From positions 186,001 to 250,000 of the forward strand of contig NZ_JACIDZ010000001.1 in NCBI RefSeq assembly GCF_014196625.1: a DNA stretch of 64,000 bases, given 5' to 3'. Made by a program: the position numbers and the translations under genes. The stretch's first letter is position 1. The number at the start of each line of letters is the position of its first letter. Below are positions 18,463-28,088 of this stretch, piece by piece. Under the pieces are notes generated by a model. It saw only the letters and a program-made list of their open reading frames with translations, was not told where the DNA came from and did not search any database. Source of the DNA: Martelella radicis (GTDB taxonomy: Bacteria > Pseudomonadota > Alphaproteobacteria > Rhizobiales > Rhizobiaceae).

Positions 18463-19194
18463 TTACATCTTCTCTTTGATGCCCTTGGAAACGAGCCACC
18501 AGTTGACGGGATAGGCGGTGATGAACCCTGCCCACATCGCGATCTGCATCATGAACCAGAACTCCACCGTCGTCACTTCGAGCTTCACGCCAAGCAAGTG
18601 GCGGAACAGGAAGAACTGGGCAAAGGCCATGAAGCCGTACATGCCGACCTGCCAGGACGTCAGCGACAGGAAATCGGCCTTCACCGCCTGGATAAGGCCC
18701 TGAGCGGGCGTCAGGCCGCGCATCGGCTTGATCGTGAAATACTGGAAGATCACGCCGAAGGAAAAGGCGAAGATGAAGTCGAGGATCCATACGGCGAACA
18801 TCTTCTCGGCAAAGATCGTCTGCCAGCCGAACCAGACGGCGATGGCCGGGACGAGGAAGGCGAGCCATTCGGCGACCAGATCGCCGAGCGCGCAGCCCGA
18901 GCCGCAATGGGCCGCCCCCTTGCCAACCATTACGGCGAAGGGTGTGTCAGTCATGTTCGGCGGCTTCTCATGGTTCTGCATGGCCCGGTGATGGGCTGCG
19001 CGGGTGGCGAGCCGGCCATAGCGGAAATAGGCCCACAACGCCGCAGCCGAGCCGAACAGCGTGACAAGGGGCCAGACCACATTCATGATCCACATATGCT
19101 GGGGGTTCCTGAAGACATCGACAGCGATGATGATCGCGGATCCGAGGCCGGCGAGGAGGGAAATGATGGCGAGCAGATGAAGCCATCCGGGCAT
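18463..19194 (-). CDS. DUF4396 integral membrane protein
   Basis: The 243-residue protein fits the DUF4396 family. It has an N-terminal pair of helices (LLAIISLLAGLGSAIIIAVD and the next), a His-rich loop (RAAHHRAMQNH), and the signature AHCGSGCALGDLVAEW at about residues 95-111. Four more membrane helices follow, then a basic C-terminus. The two Cys in CGSGC and the neighbouring Asp could bind metal, but no function is established for the family as far as I know. AAGGAG lies 7 nt before the ATG. It converges on the CHAT operon with a gap of only 3 bp, which leaves no room for a separate terminator. Confidence 0.85.
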   Translation of the reverse strand: MPGWLHLLAIISLLAGLGSAIIIAVDVFRNPQHMWIMNVVWPLVTLFGSAAALWAYFRYGRLATRAAHHRAMQNHEKPPNMTDTPFAVMVGKGAAHCGSGCALGDLVAEWLAFLVPAIAVWFGWQTIFAEKMFAVWILDFIFAFSFGVIFQYFTIKPMRGLTPAQGLIQAVKADFLSLTSWQVGMYGFMAFAQFFLFRHLLGVKLEVTTVEFWFMMQIAMWAGFITAYPVNWWLVSKGIKEKM

Positions 19195-19388
19195 GTTTCA
19201 TCTCCTTTGGCATTTGGCGCGGTGAAAATCCGCGCGCTTTGAATGAGCATCCTTATGTCTAAAAACCTCCGGGCCGGTCTTGTTCCGAGACGCCTGGCAG
19301 GTCCATTCGCCCGACTTCGCTCAAAAGGGGAGAACATTTGTCGCTCCCAGCCGTTTCTTCCGCACAGACATCTGAAAGGAGAAACGCC

Positions 19389-19880
19389 ATGGCTGGTTCA
19401 AAGACGAAGCCGCATGAAACGCCGCGCGAGGAGGATTATCGCGATTACGAGGACCGCAATCTCGATGACGGCTGGCCGTATTCGGATGAGGAAAACCGGA
19501 AGGGCGAACGCAATGCGCCCTATGACGCCAATCCGGCCAATCTGGATCGGCGCGAAACGCCGGGCGCTCAGGTCTCGGAGGATACCGCTGTCCACACCGC
19601 CCAGCGTCTGGCGCCTGAGCCGGACGATACGACGGTTGACGATGACGGCCTGTCGGATGCCATCACCCGGTTGATCGACGAAGATGAGCGCTTCAACGCT
19701 GATCTTGTAACCGTCACGGTGCGCGATGGGGTGGCGATGCTGAGCGGCGAAGTGGAAACCGAGCCGGAGCGCCTGAAGCTCGAAACCCTGGTGCTCTCGG
19801 TCAAGGGCGTGCGCGATGTGGAAAACGCGATCGTGCTGATCGGCGTCGACAGCCATGTTCCGTCGGATTTTGATGAGTAG
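19389..19880 (+). CDS. BON domain protein
   Basis: The 163-residue protein has a very hydrophilic, acidic N-terminal half rich in Asp, Glu and Arg (DYRDYEDRNLDDGWPY) and a C-terminal BON domain at about residues 90-155 (VTVTVRDGVAMLSGEV, then GVRDVENAIVLI). BON domains bind phospholipid or other envelope components in stress-induced proteins such as OsmY. No signal peptide is visible, so the protein may stay in the cytoplasm. The start is ATG 19389 with GGAG 7-10 nt upstream; an in-frame ATG at 19338 has no such site. Two hairpins lie downstream. Confidence 0.85.
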   Translation: MAGSKTKPHETPREEDYRDYEDRNLDDGWPYSDEENRKGERNAPYDANPANLDRRETPGAQVSEDTAVHTAQRLAPEPDDTTVDDDGLSDAITRLIDEDERFNADLVTVTVRDGVAMLSGEVETEPERLKLETLVLSVKGVRDVENAIVLIGVDSHVPSDFDE

Positions 19881-19911
19881 CCGAACTTCGTCCGTCAGAT
19901 GCGAAATAAGA

Positions 19912-19932
19912 AGCCGCCTCACTGAGGCGGCT
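19912..19932 (+). terminator. Stem-loop after the BON gene
   Basis: AGCCGCCTC, loop ACT, GAGGCGGCT: a perfect 9-bp stem 31 bp after the BON gene stop. No T-run follows, so termination strength is uncertain. Confidence 0.6.
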
Positions 19933-19956
19933 CAGACTGCTGTCGTCTGCCAGAAG

Positions 19957-19982
19957 AAAGGCCGGTCATGAAACCGGCCTTT
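19957..19982. terminator. Bidirectional terminator between BON and lipoprotein genes
   Basis: AAAGGCCGGT, loop CATGAA, ACCGGCCTTT: a perfect 10-bp stem with A-run and T-run at its ends. It can stop transcription from the BON gene on the plus strand and from the lipoprotein gene on the minus strand. Confidence 0.75.
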
Positions 19983-19993
19983 CTCCGTTCTAG

Positions 19994-20245
19994 TCAGTTT
20001 GGGCAGGCGGCGACGTAACGTTCGCCATTGGCATCGCGATAGTAGCAACGGCCCGGCTCGTTTGCGCGGCCGATCAGCGCGCCGGCAGCAGCACCCACAG
20101 CGCCGCCAAGTGCCGCGCCGCCGACATCGCCCGTGACGGCTGTGCCCACGGCTGCGCCGGAAAGTCCGCCGACCGTTGCGCCCTTTTCGGTGGCCGAGCA
20201 TGCGGTCAGTGCGCCCAGTGCGATAACGAAGAACAGTCGTTTCAT
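19994..20245 (-). CDS. Small glycine-zipper lipoprotein
   Basis: The 83-residue protein has a lipoprotein signal peptide ending in the lipobox LTAC with the lipid-accepting Cys at residue 16. A glycine-zipper segment follows (GAAVGTAVTGDVGGAALGG and repeats), then a short tail with two Cys (GRCYYRDANGERYVAAC) that could form a disulfide. This is the layout of the SmpA/YMGG-like glycine-zipper outer-membrane lipoproteins common in Rhizobiales. The biochemical role is unknown. It is monocistronic, with a bidirectional terminator directly downstream. Confidence 0.8.
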   Translation of the reverse strand: MKRLFFVIALGALTACSATEKGATVGGLSGAAVGTAVTGDVGGAALGGAVGAAAGALIGRANEPGRCYYRDANGERYVAACPN

Positions 20246-20720
20246 GATTTTTCACTCCAGTTGCGAGTTTCGTCGTGACTGGCAGGCCCCACGCCGAAGA
20301 ACCGAAGAAGCGCCTCCCGATCGCTCGACGGCGGCGGAGATCCGGCTCGGCATAGCGGCTGCTCATGGGCCAACCTGTCGGGGCTGCGATTGTTCCATAT
20401 TTTTCGGTTTTGAATTCTGGACTGCGTGAAATGACGGCCCGGATGCCGGGAACGCGCCGCACCGCCAAAGGCTGATCAGACAAGATTGATTCTGATCTGC
20501 TAGTCTGGCAGAGTTGAAATCTCAGTCTCGTCGCTTCCCGATTCTTCCGGACCTGCGGGTGTTTTGCCCGGCTTTGTCAGAATGTCGGCGCCGGATATGC
20601 GGTGCGGATGGAAGGGTGTTGCGCGCGGGATGCGTTTGGGAGGCCGGAGCGCTTGGGAGCGCGCTATCGGCGGGGCAGGAAAACCGACGGCTGGAGCCGT
20701 GCGGACAGAAGGGCAGGATC
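20246..20720. other. 475-bp intergenic region without a supported gene
   Basis: It lies between the divergent lipoprotein and oxidoreductase genes and should hold both promoters. The oxidoreductase frame is open from 20514, but the extension (Arg/Cys-rich, no Shine-Dalgarno) does not look like protein. I found no confident promoter or operator. Confidence 0.5.
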
Positions 20721-22022
20721 ATGAAATACGCCATCGTTGGAACCGGATCGCGGCACAAGATGTTTCGCGGCGCCGTCGCCGAAACCTATGCCGATCGCAA
20801 CGCGCTGGTCGGGCTCTGCGACATCAACGAGAAGCGGCTGGCGCTCTCGGCAAATGCCGTGCCTGCCGAGGGAAATGGCGTTGCGACCTACCGTGCGGCG
20901 GAGTTTCCGCAGATGCTGAGCGAGCAGAAGCCGGACACGGTGATCGTCACGGTGCCAGATTATCTGCACCATGACTATATCGTCGATGCGATGCGTGCCG
21001 GCTGCGACGTGATGACCGAAAAGCCGATGACGATCGACCTTGAGAAGCTGAAGGCGATCCTCGACGCGCAGAAGGAAACCGGCCGCAAGGTGACGGTCAC
21101 CTTCAACTACCGCTACACGCCGGCCCGCACGCAACTGAAGGACATCCTGATGTCCGGCGCGATCGGCGACGTCACCGCCGTCAGCTTCCGCTGGTATCTC
21201 GACCGCGTGCACGGCGCCGATTATTTCCGCCGCTGGCATCGCTACAAGGATCAGTCCGGCGGTCTTCTGGTGCACAAGTCGACCCACCATTTCGACCTCG
21301 TCAATTGGTGGCTCGGCTCCTCGCCGGTCTCCGTCGCCGCCCACGGCTCCCGTTCCTTCTACCGGGCCGAAACCGCCGAAGCGCTCGGGCTTCACCGGCG
21401 CGGGCCGCGTTGTCACGACTGTCCGAGCGCCGGAAGCTGCGACTTCCGGCTGGACCTCGAGGCAGACCAGGCGCTGAAAGCGCTCTATCTCGACGCCGAA
21501 GACGATGATGGCTATCTGCGCGACCGCTGCGTCTTCGATGATGACATCACGATTGAGGACACGATGCAGGTGCAGGCGGTCTATGGCACGGGCGCAAGCC
21601 TCAACTACACGCTCTGCGCCTATTCGCCCTGGGAAGGGCTGGAAGTGAAGTTCTACGGCACAAAGGGCGAGTTGTCGCACCGCCATGTCGAGGTCCACGG
21701 CGTCTTCGGCGGCAAGCGGGAAAAGGCCGCCGGCTCTGAAACGATGACCACGACGCTACACCTTGCCGGAAGGCAACCCGAGACGCTGAAGGTCTGGGAA
21801 GGTGAGGGCGATCATGGCGGCGCGGACCCTGTCATGCTCGGCTATCTGTTCGATCCCGACGCCGGAGATGACCGCTACGGGCGCTCCTCATCCCATATCG
21901 ACGGGGCCTGGTCGATCCTGACCGGCATCGCCGCCAACCGGTCGATCGAAACCGGAGAGACGGTTCGAATCGACAGATTCCTTGCCGAACACGGCATCGA
22001 TCTTCCGCAGAAGCAGTGGTGA
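20721..22022 (+). CDS. Gfo/Idh/MocA family NAD(P)-dependent oxidoreductase
   Basis: The 433-residue protein has an N-terminal Rossmann fold (AIVGTGSRHKMF, residues 3-14) and the family's conserved EKP motif near residue 100 (DVMTEKPMTID). A substrate domain follows with the usual GGLLVHKSTHHFDLVNWWLG stretch, whose Lys and His residues are candidate catalytic groups. Members oxidise or reduce sugars, inositols and similar polyols. A Cys cluster (RCHDCPSAGSC, about residues 232-242) might bind metal. The ATG at 20721 follows GGGCAGG. No sugar transporter or kinase flanks it, so the substrate remains open. Confidence 0.88.
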   Translation: MKYAIVGTGSRHKMFRGAVAETYADRNALVGLCDINEKRLALSANAVPAEGNGVATYRAAEFPQMLSEQKPDTVIVTVPDYLHHDYIVDAMRAGCDVMTEKPMTIDLEKLKAILDAQKETGRKVTVTFNYRYTPARTQLKDILMSGAIGDVTAVSFRWYLDRVHGADYFRRWHRYKDQSGGLLVHKSTHHFDLVNWWLGSSPVSVAAHGSRSFYRAETAEALGLHRRGPRCHDCPSAGSCDFRLDLEADQALKALYLDAEDDDGYLRDRCVFDDDITIEDTMQVQAVYGTGASLNYTLCAYSPWEGLEVKFYGTKGELSHRHVEVHGVFGGKREKAAGSETMTTTLHLAGRQPETLKVWEGEGDHGGADPVMLGYLFDPDAGDDRYGRSSSHIDGAWSILTGIAANRSIETGETVRIDRFLAEHGIDLPQKQW

Positions 22023-22058
22023 TCTCTCGATGAAGCGCGGGGTTTTCGCCCTGTCGGG

Positions 22059-25000
22059 TCAGCCGACCGGGTCATCCGCGCGTGCCAGCTCGAGCCGATG
22101 CAGGAGGTCTGCGATCGGCTCCGGCTCGTGGATGTAAAAGCCCTGGGCGAAATCGACGCCGTAGTCCTTCAGCTTCGCACAGGTGGGCTCGTCGCCGACA
22201 TATTCGGCAATGGTCTCGACGCCCAGCACACGCGCCACCTCGACGAAACACTTGATCGTCGCCTCGTTGAGCGGATCGCTCAGGAGTTCGCGGATGAACT
22301 GGCCGTCTATCTTCAGATAGTCGAGCGCGAAGTGCTTGAGATAGCCGAAGGAAGAGGAACCGGCGCCGAAATCGTCGAGCGCGACAGAAATGCCGCGGTG
22401 GCGAAGGTTTTCGATGAAGGAGGAGGCCTCCTCCATATTGGTGATGACTGCAGTCTCCGTGATCTCGATGCAGAGGCAGTGGCAGGTCTCGCTTCCGGCC
22501 TCGTCCAGAAGATCGAGCGCCATCTTGTGGAAGGCGCGGTCACCGAGCGATTTCCCCGAGAGGTTGACGCAAAGCCGGGCCCTTTCGCTCGAAAGCCCGG
22601 AGGAGGCGATCTTTTCGAGCGCCTTTGCAAGAACCCATCGATCGATATGGGAGACGAGATTGAACCGTTCGGCAGCCGGCATGAATGCGCCCGGCAGAAC
22701 GATCTCGCCATTGTCGTCGACCATGCGCAGCAGCAGTTCGATATGGCGGATTGACCCGTCCCCATCGATCGGCGCGATGGCTTGGGCGTAGAGAACGAAA
22801 CTCTCTTCCTGCAACGCTCGTTCGATCCTGGAAGCCCAGCGGGTTTCGCCCGACCGCATCTTCAGGGTCTCGTCGCTTTCTTCCCACGCATGCACGCGGT
22901 TGCGGCCTCTCTCCTTGGCGACGTAGCAGGAGGTGTCCGCTGCCTGCAGAATCGCCGAAACGCTGGTGGAGCGCCGGTCGATCGGGACCAGACCGATACT
23001 GGTGCCAACCCTGAAATGCTTTTCATCGTGAACGAAGCGGAACTCGCTCATCCGGTCGCAGATTTTCTGGGCAATGCGCTCGCCGTCCGCCGGGCTGCAA
23101 TGCTCGAGCAGCACCGCGAATTCGTCGCCGCCGAGCCGCGCCAGCGTGTCGCGCTTGCGCAGACAGTCCTGCATCAGGCTGGAAACCTTTTTCAAAAGTG
23201 CGTCGCCGACGGTGTGACCGCATGTGTCGTTGACGATCTTGAACTGGTCGAGGTCGATATAGAGAAGAACATTCGCCGTGCCGGCCTCCTGGGCCGTCTC
23301 GAACGTTCTCTGCAACCTACGGTCGAATTCGGAGCGGTTCAAAAGGCCTGTCAGCGGATCGTGACTGGCACGGTAGGTCATTTCCCGCGAAAGGCGTCTT
23401 TGCTCGCTGACATCGTGGAACACCAGGACCACGCCGAGGATCTGGCCTTCGGAACTTCGGATCGGCGCCGCGGAATCCTCAATCCCGTATTCGAGTCCGT
23501 GACGCCCGACAAGAAGCGTATTCTCCGCAAGTCCGACGACGCGTCCGTGTTCCAGGCTTGCGGCGATCGGGTCCGGTGCAATTTCGCGCGTTTCCTCATT
23601 GATGATCGAAAAAACCTGGGCGGAAGGCTTGCCCGCCGCCTCATCCGCGCTCCAGCCGGTCATCCGCTCGGCTGCCGGGTTTAGCCAGCGGACCCTGCCT
23701 GCCGCATCGGTCGTGATCACCGCATCGCCGATGGAGTTGAGCGTCACCCTCATCAGTTCGTGTTGTTCGGCGAGATCGAGGGTCATTTGCCGCCTGGCGG
23801 TCACATCCCAGGCCGCGCCGATGACGCGGCTCGGGCGGCCGGACTTGTCGCGCACCAGATTGGCGGCGATGTGGAGATGGCGATAGGCGCCATCGGACAG
23901 CATGACGCGGTATTCCTCATCAAGATGGTCACCGGTTTCGATGGTTCGGTGCACGGCCTTTTCCACTCGCTCGCGGTCTTCAGGATGTACGGCGCGCCTC
24001 CAGATATCCCCGATATCGTCCTCGCCCGAAGCATCGAGGCCATAAAGCCGATACATGAGCGCATCCCAATGGGCGACCCGACGATCGATTTCCATCTCCC
24101 AGATGCCGATCCCGCCGCTGTCGGTGGCGATCGTCATGCGCTCGCTCATCAGGAAACGTTCTTCCTCGGCGCGTTTGCGGGCGGTGATGTCGGTGTGGGT
24201 TCCGATCATGCGCATCGGCGAGCCGTCCTCGGCGCGCTGGACGACGCGGCCGCGATCCAGGATCCAGATCCAGCGCCCGTCCTTGTGGCGCATGCGGAAC
24301 TCCTCCTCGAAGAAGGGAGCCTCGCCGCGAATGTGGTCGGCATCGGCTGTGCGTGCCCGTTCGACATCGTCGGGGTGGATGTAGTCCAGCCAATGGTCGC
24401 CACTATCGGCAATCTCGTTGCGGCGATAGCCGATCAGTCCGCACCAGATGTCCGAATAGTAGGTCTTTCCCGATGCAAGATTGGCGTCCCAGACCCCGAT
24501 CCGCCCGTTTTCGGTGGCGATGGCCATCCGCTCGTTGACCCTTTCCAGCTCGAGGCGCTGGAGCACCTGCTGGGTCACGTCCTGGGATGCGCCCAGGAGG
24601 CGCACCGGTCGGCCGTCCTCAAACTGGACGGAACCGTTGACCCGCAGCCAGATGCGGCGGCCGTCGCCCCGCGTCATCGGCAGTTCCATGTCCCAGCTCG
24701 TGCCGTTTTCTATGCTCGAGCGCAAGGACGTCTCGAAAGTTTCCCGCACCTCCGGATCAAAAAAAGAGACCACTTTTTCAAGCGAGGGCTCGAAATCGGA
24801 TGCAACGCCATGAATGCGGCAGGTCTCCTCCGACCAGTAGACCTTTGCGGTCTCAAGGTCGACTTCCCAGCCGCCGACGCCGGCAAGATTGCCGGTGCGC
24901 TCCAGAAACTCGCGGTTCTGGCGCAGTTCCTCTTCCTCGTCCTTCTGGCGTGTGACGTCCTGCAGCGTGCCAAACACCCACTCAGGCTTGCCGCTTTCGG

Positions 25001-26585
25001 TCCATGTAAGGGCGCGGCCGCGGCCGGCGACCCAGATCCAGTCTCCGGATTTGTGGCGCAGCCGCATCTCGCAGTCATAACTTTCGGTCTCCCCGCGCAG
25101 GTGTGCGGCAAGCTGCCCCTCGTGAAGAGCCAGATCATCAGGGTGGATCCGATCCTGCCATGTGCGGATGTTGGGCGATCCCAGCTCTTCACGCTCATAT
25201 CCGATGATCCGCGCCCAGAGGTGATTGAGCCTGAACTCGTCCGTCTGGGCATTCCATTCCCATGTGCCGGAACGCGTTGCCTCGATGATCTGCTGCAGAC
25301 GGCGCCGTTCCTCGATCAGTGCGTTCTCCGCTTTCCGGCGCTGGGTGACATCCTCGATCGTGGATATGATCCGCAGCGGATTGCCCGCGCCGTCGCGTTC
25401 GAGAATGGCAGAGAGCAGTACATCGAGGACCTGGCCCGACCGCGTGACCATCTGGTAGCGGACGTTTTCGCAATGGCCGTCGAACAGGAAGGCGGGCAGC
25501 ACTTCCGTTCGCGAAATTCTGGCCGATTCGGGCGTCAGGAAATCGGCCAGCTTGCGGCCGATCACCTCCTCGCGATTATATTTCATCACGTCGAGCCAGC
25601 GGTCGCTGACGCTCAACAGCGTTCCCGAGGGATCGGTCGAATGCAGCATTGCCGGCGTCGCGCGGTAAAGCCGCTCGATCTGCCGTTCGGCCGCTTCGAG
25701 TTCCCGGTGGGTTTTGACGACATCGCCGATGTCCCGGATGATTTCGGTTGCCCCTGTGACCGCGCCGCTGTCGGAGACCACGGGGCCAAGCGAGACGGAG
25801 ACCGCCAACCGCGTTCCATTTTTATGCACCCGTTCGGTCCGCAGGTTGCGGTTGGCGCTGATATCCCCGAGCCGTTCCGCAAGGTTGGTCTGCGCGTCGC
25901 GGTGTTCCGGCGCGACGATCAGCGAAAGCGGCCTGCCCACGGCTTCTGCGGCTAGGTAGCCGAAAAGTCGTTCGGCGGCGTCGTTCCAGTGGCGGATCGT
26001 ACCGTCATTATCCATTGTCAGGATTGCGTCGGGACTGTTCTCGAGAATGGAGCGCGCCTCGGCCTCGACGGCTTGCAGCTCCCGTTCGCGAAGAGCCATC
26101 AACCGGGCCTCGAGCGCTTTCGCCGCGGCGCGGGCCAAATGGCTCAGAATATCTCTCTGGTTCTGAGAGAGGGTCTTCGGCTTCTGGTCGATGACGCAGA
26201 GCGTACCGACCCGCTCGCCATCGGAAAGCTCAAGCGGCACGCCTGCATAAAAGCGGACGCCGATACCGTCAGTGACGAAGGGGTTTTCTGCAAAGCGACT
26301 GTCCTGCGTCGCGTCCTCCACCTCCATCAACTGCCTGCCCTCAAGGGCGTGCGTGCAGAAAGAGACGTCGCGCGCGGTCTCCTCCACGCCTTCAAGGCCG
26401 TAATTGGCCTTGAACCATTGCGTGTCCTCGTTCAGGAGTGTGATCAGCGAAATCGGCGTGCCGCAGACCAGCGCGGCGGCCTTGGTCAGCGCGTCGAGTT
26501 CAGCGGACGGGGCGGTGTCGAAGCGCCTCAACCGATCATAGGTCGAATGCTGGCCCGCACCCGTTTCTTTCGCTCGCTCGGTCAT
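22059..26585 (-). CDS. GAF / multi-PAS / GGDEF / EAL cyclic di-GMP enzyme
   Basis: The roughly 1508-residue soluble protein begins with a GAF domain (about 20-175). About seven PAS domains follow, several with PAC motifs (RHKDGRWIWILDRGR). Next comes a GGDEF domain with intact RLGGDEF preceded by an RKRD inhibitory site, then an EAL domain. In the EAL domain the signature reads ELLLRM instead of EALLR, but the other metal and catalytic residues are present (NLSGKS, EITETA, DDFGAGSSS, KIDGQFI, AEYVGD, QGFYI). Both diguanylate cyclase and phosphodiesterase activity are therefore possible. No membrane helix is seen, so it should sense cytosolic or redox signals through GAF/PAS. A GTG at 26624 is an alternative start; ATG 26585 has GGAGG 14 nt upstream. 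Confidence 0.88.
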   Translation of the reverse strand: MTERAKETGAGQHSTYDRLRRFDTAPSAELDALTKAAALVCGTPISLITLLNEDTQWFKANYGLEGVEETARDVSFCTHALEGRQLMEVEDATQDSRFAENPFVTDGIGVRFYAGVPLELSDGERVGTLCVIDQKPKTLSQNQRDILSHLARAAAKALEARLMALRERELQAVEAEARSILENSPDAILTMDNDGTIRHWNDAAERLFGYLAAEAVGRPLSLIVAPEHRDAQTNLAERLGDISANRNLRTERVHKNGTRLAVSVSLGPVVSDSGAVTGATEIIRDIGDVVKTHRELEAAERQIERLYRATPAMLHSTDPSGTLLSVSDRWLDVMKYNREEVIGRKLADFLTPESARISRTEVLPAFLFDGHCENVRYQMVTRSGQVLDVLLSAILERDGAGNPLRIISTIEDVTQRRKAENALIEERRRLQQIIEATRSGTWEWNAQTDEFRLNHLWARIIGYEREELGSPNIRTWQDRIHPDDLALHEGQLAAHLRGETESYDCEMRLRHKSGDWIWVAGRGRALTWTESGKPEWVFGTLQDVTRQKDEEEELRQNREFLERTGNLAGVGGWEVDLETAKVYWSEETCRIHGVASDFEPSLEKVVSFFDPEVRETFETSLRSSIENGTSWDMELPMTRGDGRRIWLRVNGSVQFEDGRPVRLLGASQDVTQQVLQRLELERVNERMAIATENGRIGVWDANLASGKTYYSDIWCGLIGYRRNEIADSGDHWLDYIHPDDVERARTADADHIRGEAPFFEEEFRMRHKDGRWIWILDRGRVVQRAEDGSPMRMIGTHTDITARKRAEEERFLMSERMTIATDSGGIGIWEMEIDRRVAHWDALMYRLYGLDASGEDDIGDIWRRAVHPEDRERVEKAVHRTIETGDHLDEEYRVMLSDGAYRHLHIAANLVRDKSGRPSRVIGAAWDVTARRQMTLDLAEQHELMRVTLNSIGDAVITTDAAGRVRWLNPAAERMTGWSADEAAGKPSAQVFSIINEETREIAPDPIAASLEHGRVVGLAENTLLVGRHGLEYGIEDSAAPIRSSEGQILGVVLVFHDVSEQRRLSREMTYRASHDPLTGLLNRSEFDRRLQRTFETAQEAGTANVLLYIDLDQFKIVNDTCGHTVGDALLKKVSSLMQDCLRKRDTLARLGGDEFAVLLEHCSPADGERIAQKICDRMSEFRFVHDEKHFRVGTSIGLVPIDRRSTSVSAILQAADTSCYVAKERGRNRVHAWEESDETLKMRSGETRWASRIERALQEESFVLYAQAIAPIDGDGSIRHIELLLRMVDDNGEIVLPGAFMPAAERFNLVSHIDRWVLAKALEKIASSGLSSERARLCVNLSGKSLGDRAFHKMALDLLDEAGSETCHCLCIEITETAVITNMEEASSFIENLRHRGISVALDDFGAGSSSFGYLKHFALDYLKIDGQFIRELLSDPLNEATIKCFVEVARVLGVETIAEYVGDEPTCAKLKDYGVDFAQGFYIHEPEPIADLLHRLELARADDPVG

Positions 26586-26838
26586 CTCTTGTTTCGTGAC
26601 CTCCGTCTTCTGCGGCCGGCGCACCCGGCTCTTGCGATCTCCTTTTGAGCTCCGCTCAATATTAGGACGTTTTGGTCGTGTAAACGACCCGTCAGGCCCG
26701 ACAGATTTGCCTTCGGCGGAAAACAGTCGTCCCGTCTTGCCGCTCCGGCCGGGCCAAAGTGATATTTATCAATGGAGTAGGGGGATTTCTTAAATCCCTG
26801 ATCGGAGTGGAGAAAATCGCTGTCAGGCTGCAGATTGC

Positions 26839-27825
26839 CTAGATTTCGATCGGTTCCTGGACCAGATCGACCCCGAAACGGGTGCTGACCTGCTCGCGCA
26901 CAAACGCTGCGAAGCGGATGACATCCCGGCGCGTCGCGCCGCCATGATTGACCAGGACCAGGGCATGTCCTTCAAAGGTGCCGACAGGGCCGAGCCGCTC
27001 GCCCTTCAGACCGCATTGCTCGATCAGCCAGCCGGCTGACAGCTTGACGCTGCCGTCGGGTTGCGGGTAGCGCGGCGCGTCCGCGAAATTCTCGGCTTGG
27101 GCAGCGCTGACGACGGGGTTGTGAAAGAACGAACCGGCATTGCCGAGCCTGCGCCAGTCCGGAAGCTTCGACCTGCGGAGCGCCAGAACATGCGCCATGA
27201 CCTCGCCCGGCAAAGCCCCGGCGGAAAGACGCTCGAGACCGGCATAGACGTTGGACGGCCGCCAGTCTCGCGGTAGCGCCAGGGTCAGCGACAGGATGAC
27301 GTGCCGGTCCGGTTCGGCCTTGAACCGGCTTTGGCGATAGCCGAACCCGCATTCCTCGCGTGTGAAAACCCGGGTCTGCCGGGTTTCGGTGTCGTAGGCC
27401 TCAAGACGTTGAAAGAAATCGGAGAGCTGGGCGCCATAGGCGCCGATATTCTGGACCGGCGCCGCGCCGACCGTTCCGGGAATGCCGGCAAGATTTTCCA
27501 GCCCGGGCATGCCGCTTTCGACGGTCCAGGCAACGAATTCGTGCCAGTTCTCGCCGGCGCCGGCCGTGACGATATTGTGCGTTGCGGTCTGGTCCGCCTG
27601 GTTTCGCCCTTCGATCTTCATCAGGCCGACAAGGGCCTCGACGGTTTCACTGAGGACGACATTGCTGCCGCCGCCGAGGATCTTGAGCGGCATGTCGCGC
27701 TCTCTCGCCTCGTCAACAAGCGCATCCAGATCGTCGGCTGCGTTGATGCGGGCGGCGAGCCTGGCGGCAGATACGAGGCCGAGCGTATTCTCGCGCGTCA
27801 GGTCGAAATCGGCAATCAGGTCCAT
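26839..27825 (-). CDS. murB: UDP-N-acetylenolpyruvoylglucosamine reductase
   Basis: The 328-residue flavoprotein catalyses the NADPH-dependent reduction that makes UDP-N-acetylmuramate in peptidoglycan synthesis. The FAD-binding stretch KILGGGSNVVLS (about 50-61) and the catalytic-domain motifs GIPGTVGAAPVQNIGAYG, FGYRQSRFK and GNAGSFFHNPVV are all present. The Tyr in the YRQSRFK insertion is typical of E. coli-type (type I) MurB, while rhizobial dcw-cluster MurB is usually the shorter type. I start at ATG 27825 (MDLIADFDL); the frame is open to 27912 but that extension is not conserved-looking. It stands alone here with no other cell-wall gene, so it may be a second copy. Confidence 0.9.
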   Translation of the reverse strand: MDLIADFDLTRENTLGLVSAARLAARINAADDLDALVDEARERDMPLKILGGGSNVVLSETVEALVGLMKIEGRNQADQTATHNIVTAGAGENWHEFVAWTVESGMPGLENLAGIPGTVGAAPVQNIGAYGAQLSDFFQRLEAYDTETRQTRVFTREECGFGYRQSRFKAEPDRHVILSLTLALPRDWRPSNVYAGLERLSAGALPGEVMAHVLALRRSKLPDWRRLGNAGSFFHNPVVSAAQAENFADAPRYPQPDGSVKLSAGWLIEQCGLKGERLGPVGTFEGHALVLVNHGGATRRDVIRFAAFVREQVSTRFGVDLVQEPIEI

Positions 27826-28088
27826 CAGGCAGTCGGTCCGCTTCACGTGGGCTTGGCAATGCCCGTCAATAGTCTCAGCGTCGCCGCCGCGCAAGCGTCG
27901 GCCGTTCTGCAAAGCGTCAGATCGTGTCCGGCCGGCACTGACGCTCGTCAGAAAAAAGTCCTGCTCCCCCCAAATGGGGGGCGCGTCTGCAGGGGGCGTT
28001 CGCTACTTCTCTTATCCTGAACGCGCGAAGGTCGCGCGGACTGCAACCGGACGAAGACTTCTTCGCGTATAATGAGGGTGAATACCGA

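Noticed and set aside
20514-20720. N-terminal extension of the Gfo/Idh/MocA oxidoreductase
   Set aside because: The Rossmann motif starts three residues after ATG 20721; the extension has no ribosome site and an odd Cys/Arg composition.
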